NCBI GenBank assembly: GCA_001803205.1
Contig: MHBE01000035.1
Coordinates: 22,384-86,383 of the forward strand
Length of the DNA: 64,000 bases
DNA from: Lentisphaerae bacterium GWF2_38_69
Lineage (GTDB): Bacteria; Verrucomicrobiota; Lentisphaeria; Victivallales; GWF2-38-69
Reading direction: 5' to 3'
In this document: one piece after another, positions 58,102 to 64,000 of the stretch
How positions within the stretch are numbered: the stretch's first letter is position 1
Layout of the letters: the number at the start of each line of letters is the position of its first letter
The notes under the pieces: generated by a model
Seen by the model: the letters and a program-made list of their open reading frames with translations, nothing else
Told to the model about the DNA's origin: nothing
The model's database searches: none
Program-made: the position numbers and the translations under genes

Positions 58102-60198
58102 ATGTCAAAAACATTATGTGCTTTTGAGACAGAAAGAGGAAAACCCCATCCTCTTGGCGCTACTGTAACAAAAAACGGAGTCAATTTTTCTATTTTTTCC
58201 AGATTTGCTGCAAAAGTTGAACTTCTGATTTTTAATAAAGAAATAGACAAAGAGCCTTGTTTTACAATAACTCTTGACAATGAATTCAATAAGACTTTTA
58301 ACTTCTGGCATGTCTTCGTAAAAAGATTAAAGCCCTGCGCATTTTACGCGTATAGAGTAGATGGTCCTGATGATCCTCAGAACGGACACCGTTTCAATAG
58401 GAATAAATTATTAATAGATCCTTACGGCAGAGGATTAAGCCGAAAGCTCTTCAGTTTAAAAGATGCTTCTTCTCAAGAAGATAACATCGCCACTTCAATG
58501 AGAAGCGCAGTTGTAGATGTTGACCGCTATGACTGGCAGGAAGATAAACCGATAAACCGCCCTATGCATCATACAATAATATATGAACTTCATGTAGGTG
58601 CTTTCACAAAATCACCGTCTTCAAAAGTAAAATATCAGGGCACTTTCCTGGGCGTTATAGAAAAAATTCCTTATCTGCTGGAACTTGGGGTTACAGCTGT
58701 GGAACTTCAGCCTGTTTTTGATTTTGACGATACCTCCATATTACCCCATGTTAAAGACAGGAAATTAACCGATTTCTGGGGCTATAATCCGATTGGATTC
58801 TTTGTTCCACACTCTTCTTACTGTGTCAGCAGCAGCCCTTCAGAAAGAATAACTGAATTCCGTGACATGATCAGAGCCCTTCACAAAGCAGGTATCGGCG
58901 TAATCCTAGATGTCGTGTTCAACCACACATACGAAGGAAATGAAACCGGCCCGACATATTGTTTCAGAGGTTTGGACAACAGTATCTATTATCATCTTTC
59001 TCAGGACAAATCCAAATACGCTGATTATTCAGGCTGCGGAAACTCTCTTAGCTGCAATCATCCGATTGTATCAAAATTCATTATAGACTGCCTTAGATAC
59101 TGGGTTGAAGAAATGCATGTGGACGGTTTCAGATTTGACCTAGCCTCAGTTATGGCAAGAGGAGAAGGAGGAGATGTGCTCAAATATCCGCCAATCCTCT
59201 GGACCATAGAACTCAGCGACAGACTTATTGATACTAAAATTATTGCCGAAGCTTGGGATGCTGCAGGCCTCTATCAGGTCGGAGATTTTCCAGGGTTCAG
59301 ATGGGCGGAATGGAACGGAAAATACAGAGATGATGTAAGAAAATTTATGAGAAGCGAAGAAGACACAGTAAAGAACTTTGCCTACCGTCTTTGCGGAAGT
59401 TTTGATCTTTATGCAGACAGAGGACAAACGCCAACAAATACCATAAACTTTGTGACTGCACACGATGGATTTACTTTAAATGACCTCGTTTCTTACAACG
59501 AAAAACATAACCTTGAGAACGGAGAAGACAATAGAGACGGCTCGAATGACAATTTCAGCTGGAACTGCGGTACAGAGGGCTCAACTGTCAATCTGGAAAT
59601 TGAATTGCTCAGAAAAAAACAAATCCGAAACTTTGCAACCGTCCTCATGCTTTCAAGAGGAATTCCCATGATACTTTTCGGTGATGAAATCAGAAGAACC
59701 CAGAACGGAAATAACAATTCTTACTGCCAGAATAACGGCCAAACTTATTTTGACTGGTCATTAGTTAAAGAAAACAGTGAGCTTTTTCATTTCTGGAAAG
59801 AACTTATCCGTTTCAGGAAGAGACATCCTTCCATTACTTCAAGAAATTATACTTTTGAAGAATCTTTCAATAACCGGGGATTTTCGCACAAACCTGTTTT
59901 CTACGGAACCAGACTAAGCGATGTTCTTAAAGCCGAAAAATATGATCCTTCCGCACGCGCGCTGGCCTATCTCAGAGGAGGAATGGAAGAAGAATCTGAC
60001 ATATATGCATTGTTCAATATGTATTGGGATAATCTCGACTTCGAAGTTCCCGCTGTTAAGGGAAGAAAATGGCATTATGCAATAAACACATCAATAGCCA
60101 GTATTGATAGCATCTATCCTGAAGGAAAAGAGAAACCTTTAACCTCAAAAAATGTCTCAGTACCTGCAAGAAGCATTATAGTTTTGATCTCAAAATAA
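58102..60198 (+). CDS. glgX: glycogen debranching enzyme GlgX/isoamylase-type
   Basis: GATVTKNGVNFSIFS, GVTAVELQPVFDFD, GVILDVVFNHTYEGNE, VDGFRFDLASVMARG, NFVTAHDGFTLNDLVSYNEKHN. Confidence 0.93.
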   Translation: MSKTLCAFETERGKPHPLGATVTKNGVNFSIFSRFAAKVELLIFNKEIDKEPCFTITLDNEFNKTFNFWHVFVKRLKPCAFYAYRVDGPDDPQNGHRFNRNKLLIDPYGRGLSRKLFSLKDASSQEDNIATSMRSAVVDVDRYDWQEDKPINRPMHHTIIYELHVGAFTKSPSSKVKYQGTFLGVIEKIPYLLELGVTAVELQPVFDFDDTSILPHVKDRKLTDFWGYNPIGFFVPHSSYCVSSSPSERITEFRDMIRALHKAGIGVILDVVFNHTYEGNETGPTYCFRGLDNSIYYHLSQDKSKYADYSGCGNSLSCNHPIVSKFIIDCLRYWVEEMHVDGFRFDLASVMARGEGGDVLKYPPILWTIELSDRLIDTKIIAEAWDAAGLYQVGDFPGFRWAEWNGKYRDDVRKFMRSEEDTVKNFAYRLCGSFDLYADRGQTPTNTINFVTAHDGFTLNDLVSYNEKHNLENGEDNRDGSNDNFSWNCGTEGSTVNLEIELLRKKQIRNFATVLMLSRGIPMILFGDEIRRTQNGNNNSYCQNNGQTYFDWSLVKENSELFHFWKELIRFRKRHPSITSRNYTFEESFNNRGFSHKPVFYGTRLSDVLKAEKYDPSARALAYLRGGMEEESDIYALFNMYWDNLDFEVPAVKGRKWHYAINTSIASIDSIYPEGKEKPLTSKNVSVPARSIIVLISK

Positions 60199-60202
60199 TT
60201 TA

Positions 60203-60667
60203 ATGGAAGTGATAAATATGGATAACAGTGATACTGCTAAATTGGACAAACCTATAGGAGCACTCACACTTAGAACCACCGCAATGCCTGCTGATACAAA
60301 CTACAACGGTGACATCTTTGGCGGATGGATAATGTCTCAGATGGATCTTGCTGGCGCCATTGCCTGTCTGGATGTAGAAAGGTCAAGGTTTGTTACCGTA
60401 GCAGTCAAAAGCATGAGATTCTGGAATCCTGTCCATACCGGCGATGTGGTATGCGTTTACTGCAAACTAAGCTCTATAGGAAAATCTTCTGTATCTTTCC
60501 ATATAAATGTCTGGGCAAAAAGCAGATTATCAGATGAAGATCATGTGCTTGTCACAGAAGCAGAGTATATCTATGTCAAAATCGAACACTCTGGAAAATC
60601 AGCGCTGCTCGACCCGGAAAAAGTAAAAGCTGCTTTAAACAAAAATATTAAACTTTTCCTAGTGTAA
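60203..60667 (+). CDS. acyl-CoA thioesterase (YciA-like hotdog)
   Basis: LRTTAMPADTNYNGDIFGGWIMSQMDLAGAI...VKSMRFWNPVHTGDVVCVY. Confidence 0.9.
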   Translation: MEVINMDNSDTAKLDKPIGALTLRTTAMPADTNYNGDIFGGWIMSQMDLAGAIACLDVERSRFVTVAVKSMRFWNPVHTGDVVCVYCKLSSIGKSSVSFHINVWAKSRLSDEDHVLVTEAEYIYVKIEHSGKSALLDPEKVKAALNKNIKLFLV

Positions 60668-60730
60668 TAAACAAAATATTCAATTAGAATTACTCCTGAC
60701 TGTTTCGTTATATTATACACAGAAAATTAA

Positions 60731-62086
60731 ATGAATAAACAACTCAAAAAACGCCACATCCAGATGATAGCCCTTGGCGGGGCAATAGGTACCGGGCTCT
60801 TTTTCGGCAGCGCCAAGTCCATTCAGATGACAGGCCCCTCAATAGTCCTCTCTTATATTTTCGGGGGGATTGTCCTTTTTATCATCATGAAAGCACTCGG
60901 GGAAATGACAGTGCACAGACCCAATACCGGAGCATATACGCAATATGCTCATGCCTATATCGGGCCTTATGCCGGCTTTATTTCAGGATGGAACGCATGG
61001 TTTGAGTACACAGTAGTATGTATGGTGGAACTTACTGCTATAACATTCTTTCTGGATTTATGGGTTACTTCAGTGCCTCATTGGTTAATCTGCCTTGTGC
61101 TTCTGTTAATCTTTGCAGCTATTAACCTGATGAGTGTAAGACTATTCGGAGAATTTGAATTCTGGTTTGCAGGAATAAAAATTTTTGCCATAATAGCGAT
61201 GCTGGCATTTACAGCATATCTGGTTATATTCAAACACGGCCTGAATCCTGAATTCGGTACATACTTCTCCGAAAAGATATTGTTTTCACACGGTCTGGAG
61301 GGTTTTGCTTTCTCTCTTGTGATAGTGATGTTCTCTTTCGGAGGAACTGAGTTTGTCAGCATAGCCGCAGGAAACGCGGAAAATCCGGACAAAACCATCC
61401 CAAGCGCAATCAATGGAGTAGTTGTAAGAATACTTCTTTTCTATGTTTTTACTATGATTGCTATCATGATGCTTTATCCATATGAGCAGCTTTCTGGAGA
61501 TATCAGCCCGTTTGTAGATGTGTTTCTCAAGGTGGGTCTCTCTTCCGCAGCACTTGTAATGAACATTGTTGCCATAACTGCGGCATTATCTTCTTTTAAC
61601 AGCTCTCTTTTTAGTGCTTCCAGACTGCTTGCCAACCTCGCTGAAAACGGCAATGCCCCAAAAAGACTGTCCACACTAAGTAAGAATGGAATCCCAAAGC
61701 GCTCTGTTATTTTTACTTCATTGTGCGTAATGGTAGCGGTCATTGTCAATTTTATCTTTCCCCAGAAAGCTATAATGTATCTATTGACAGTCGCCACATG
61801 TTCCATCCTTGTAACATGGTTTATTATTTTAATTACTCAGATGTACTTTCGCAAAAGACAGGTTCTCAAGAAATTTCCTATCAAGTTCAGGCTTCGCTTT
61901 TTCCCTTATACGAATATTTTCGCGTGCATTATACTCTTCCTGGTGCTAGGAATTATGACTCAGATGGAAGACATGAAGACGAGCGTCTACATTACTCCCC
62001 TATGGATTCTGGCTCTCTCTTTCTGCTATATATTGAAGAAAACCAATATTATAAATACTATTATTGATGATAAAAAAGATGAATGA
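60731..62086 (+). CDS. amino acid permease (APC/AAT family)
   Basis: RHIQMIALGGAIGTGLFFGSAKSIQMTGPSIVLSY; ALGEMTVHRPNTGAYTQYAH; GNAENPDKTIPSAI. Confidence 0.92.
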   Translation: MNKQLKKRHIQMIALGGAIGTGLFFGSAKSIQMTGPSIVLSYIFGGIVLFIIMKALGEMTVHRPNTGAYTQYAHAYIGPYAGFISGWNAWFEYTVVCMVELTAITFFLDLWVTSVPHWLICLVLLLIFAAINLMSVRLFGEFEFWFAGIKIFAIIAMLAFTAYLVIFKHGLNPEFGTYFSEKILFSHGLEGFAFSLVIVMFSFGGTEFVSIAAGNAENPDKTIPSAINGVVVRILLFYVFTMIAIMMLYPYEQLSGDISPFVDVFLKVGLSSAALVMNIVAITAALSSFNSSLFSASRLLANLAENGNAPKRLSTLSKNGIPKRSVIFTSLCVMVAVIVNFIFPQKAIMYLLTVATCSILVTWFIILITQMYFRKRQVLKKFPIKFRLRFFPYTNIFACIILFLVLGIMTQMEDMKTSVYITPLWILALSFCYILKKTNIINTIIDDKKDE

Positions 62087-62131
62087 TTTTTGTATTAGCT
62101 TTTCAAAGGAATCGGGAATGGAGACTGGATC

Positions 62132-63355
62132 ATGCACGTAAGTTTTAGATTTATCGGAGGGATACTGATAATAATAGGAACATGCATAGGGGGCGGAATA
62201 CTTGCTCTGCCCGTAGGCACATCTCCGGACGGATTTGTAACATCTGTGATAGTCCTGTTTTTTGTCTGGTTCTTTATGGTTCTCGGAGCTTTGCTCTTCC
62301 TTGAAATGACTCAGTGGTTTCCCACCGGATCAAATATCATTTCCATCTCCCACGGCACACTGGGCAGATTTGGAGAAATTGTCGCATGGATTATCTATAT
62401 CTTTTTATGCTATTCGCTGATCAGCGCTTATGTAGCCGGGGGCGGAGATATAATTAAACTATTTTCAGGGAAAATGGGATTTAATCTAGCAGGCTCCATA
62501 TCAGCAATAATCTTTGTGCTTATTCTTGGATCAGTCGTCTATAAAGGAGTAAAGTCCATCGATATTATCAACAGATGGCTCATGACACTTAAATTCATAG
62601 CTCTCTTCGCTATTATTTACATGATTTCTCCCCATGTTGAGATGAAAAACCTCTTAAGCGGAAGTCCGAAATATGTTACTTCGGCCATAAGCATAACTAT
62701 CACATCTTTCGGTTTTTCACTGGTTGTGCCAAGTCTGTATGACTATTTTAAGGGCAATGTAAGAATCGTTAGAAGAATAATCTATATAGGCAGCCTGATA
62801 CCTCTTTGCTGTTATATCCTCTGGATGTTCGTGATAATGGGTTCTATCCCTGCCGAAGGAGATTACGGACTCATAAGTATTTTAAAATCAGGTGAAGCCA
62901 CCAGCGGACTTATTCAATCAATACAGAAATATCTTAATATAAACTCAATTACCAGTATCAGCAGTTTCTTCGTTTCAATTTGCGTTCTGACTTCTTTTCT
63001 TGGGGTATCACTAGCGCTATCAGATTTTTTCGTTGACGCCCTTAAACTGCCTAAAACCAGGCCTGGAAGATTTAAAAAGTGCCTCTTTACTTTTGTTCCG
63101 CCGCTGCTCATCGTCATATTCTTTCCCAGAATTTTCGTAATAGCTCTTTCCTATGCCGGGTTATTTGTGATAATCCAACAGATAATCCTGCCATCCATAA
63201 TTATCTGGAAAGGAAGATATATACTTAAAATTGCCAAAGGTTATGAAGTTCCAGGAGGAAAAACAGGGCTTTGCCTTATGCTTATTATTGGCATAATAGT
63301 CTTTATAATCTGTGCTTTGGGCTGTTTGAAATTTATTTCGATAACGACAGTATAA
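62132..63355 (+). CDS. aromatic/hydroxy amino acid permease family (TyrP/Mtr-like)
   Basis: GGILIIIGTCIGGGILALPVGTSPDGF; multi-TM HAAAP pattern. Confidence 0.85.
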   Translation: MHVSFRFIGGILIIIGTCIGGGILALPVGTSPDGFVTSVIVLFFVWFFMVLGALLFLEMTQWFPTGSNIISISHGTLGRFGEIVAWIIYIFLCYSLISAYVAGGGDIIKLFSGKMGFNLAGSISAIIFVLILGSVVYKGVKSIDIINRWLMTLKFIALFAIIYMISPHVEMKNLLSGSPKYVTSAISITITSFGFSLVVPSLYDYFKGNVRIVRRIIYIGSLIPLCCYILWMFVIMGSIPAEGDYGLISILKSGEATSGLIQSIQKYLNINSITSISSFFVSICVLTSFLGVSLALSDFFVDALKLPKTRPGRFKKCLFTFVPPLLIVIFFPRIFVIALSYAGLFVIIQQIILPSIIIWKGRYILKIAKGYEVPGGKTGLCLMLIIGIIVFIICALGCLKFISITTV

Positions 63356-63406
63356 CATTTAACCTCAAATATCTTATCAGATTATTGGAGTTAACTTGGC
63401 AATCAC

Positions 63407-63973
63407 TTAAAACAAGTATTCCAAAACAATGCTCCATTGCCTTAATTTCTCATCAAAAGGAATAGCATTATTTGCCGGGCTGCTGGAAGGAAGTTTCAGA
63501 CAGAACCTGTCTCCAGTCAATTCGAAGCCGACTTTTTTCCTGAATGCTTCATATGACTTGACACCATTAAAAAAAAGAGCACGGATATCTGGATATGTTT
63601 TAAAAAGTCTTTGGAAATTGTTGGCTTTCTCATTGGTTATATCCGAATCCGAACTCCCTGGGCGATAGCAGGATTCCAGTGTATCCCAAAGAGCTATTCC
63701 CCTCTCCTGGAGAAAAGCAAGCTTTCTCTTATAGTCACTTTCCTGAGGGTGTTTGAACAAAGCAAACATTATACGCCAGAAATTATTCTGAGGATGAGCA
63801 TAATACTGCTGTAATTTTAAAGACTGTACCCCTGGCATAGAACCAAGAATCAAGACTCTGGCATTCTCATTTATTAGCGGTTTAAATGATTTGACATATG
63901 TCATAAATTCAGGAATCTTGATCTGGGGGACAAAAGGATGACACATGCAATCATGTTTCGCCGATTCTCTCAT
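63407..63973 (-). CDS. DNA-deoxyinosine glycosylase / uracil-DNA glycosylase superfamily
   Basis: ARVLILGSMPGVQSLKLQQYYAHPQNNFWRIMFALF; ALWDTLESCYRPGSSD. Confidence 0.85.
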   Translation of the reverse strand: MRESAKHDCMCHPFVPQIKIPEFMTYVKSFKPLINENARVLILGSMPGVQSLKLQQYYAHPQNNFWRIMFALFKHPQESDYKRKLAFLQERGIALWDTLESCYRPGSSDSDITNEKANNFQRLFKTYPDIRALFFNGVKSYEAFRKKVGFELTGDRFCLKLPSSSPANNAIPFDEKLRQWSIVLEYLF

Positions 63974-64000
63974 ATCTTAATACCAGATTGGTACCAGGGT

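Overview
This 64 kb AT-rich bacterial window is mostly ordinary chromosome, with several accessory islands. No integrase, prophage, rRNA, tRNA or CRISPR array was recognised. A frameshifted remnant resembling 'verru_Chthon cassette protein A' and several REP-like palindromes would fit a PVC-type (Lentisphaerae/Verrucomicrobia-like) genome, but the taxonomy is only a guess. Main content: (1) ~6-3588, the tail of an integron gene-cassette array with attC-like sites, three toxin-antitoxin type cassettes and a cassette encoding a proteasome/HslV-like Ntn hydrolase; (2) sugar MFS transporters and a trimeric-type [FeFe]-hydrogenase operon (6969-11408); (3) two-component and XRE-PAS regulators; (4) CbpA/CbpM, RmuC and a macrodomain protein; (5) 29914-30914, a ~1.0 kb non-coding locus dense in perfect hairpins, several with GNRA loops, closed by a perfect 16-bp end-to-end stem followed by a U-tract. 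This is the strongest candidate for a large ornate ncRNA; (6) 35436-35553, a probable short cobalamin riboswitch in front of a tiny leader ORF coupled to a metallophosphoesterase; (7) 39279-42409, a compact operon of a 47-aa putative RiPP precursor, PqqD-like RRE, radical SAM protein, UbiA prenyltransferase and SAM methyltransferase. This could be a peptide-derived prenylated or quinone-like product; (8) a decayed interval at 46.8-48.2 kb with REP-like palindromes, and an 82-bp dispersed element shared with 31.5 kb; (9) housekeeping genes (aroE, PfkB kinase, MscS, glgX, rlmB-like, amino-acid permeases, uracil-DNA glycosylase family). All calls were made by reading the sequence and supplied translations; no database search was run.
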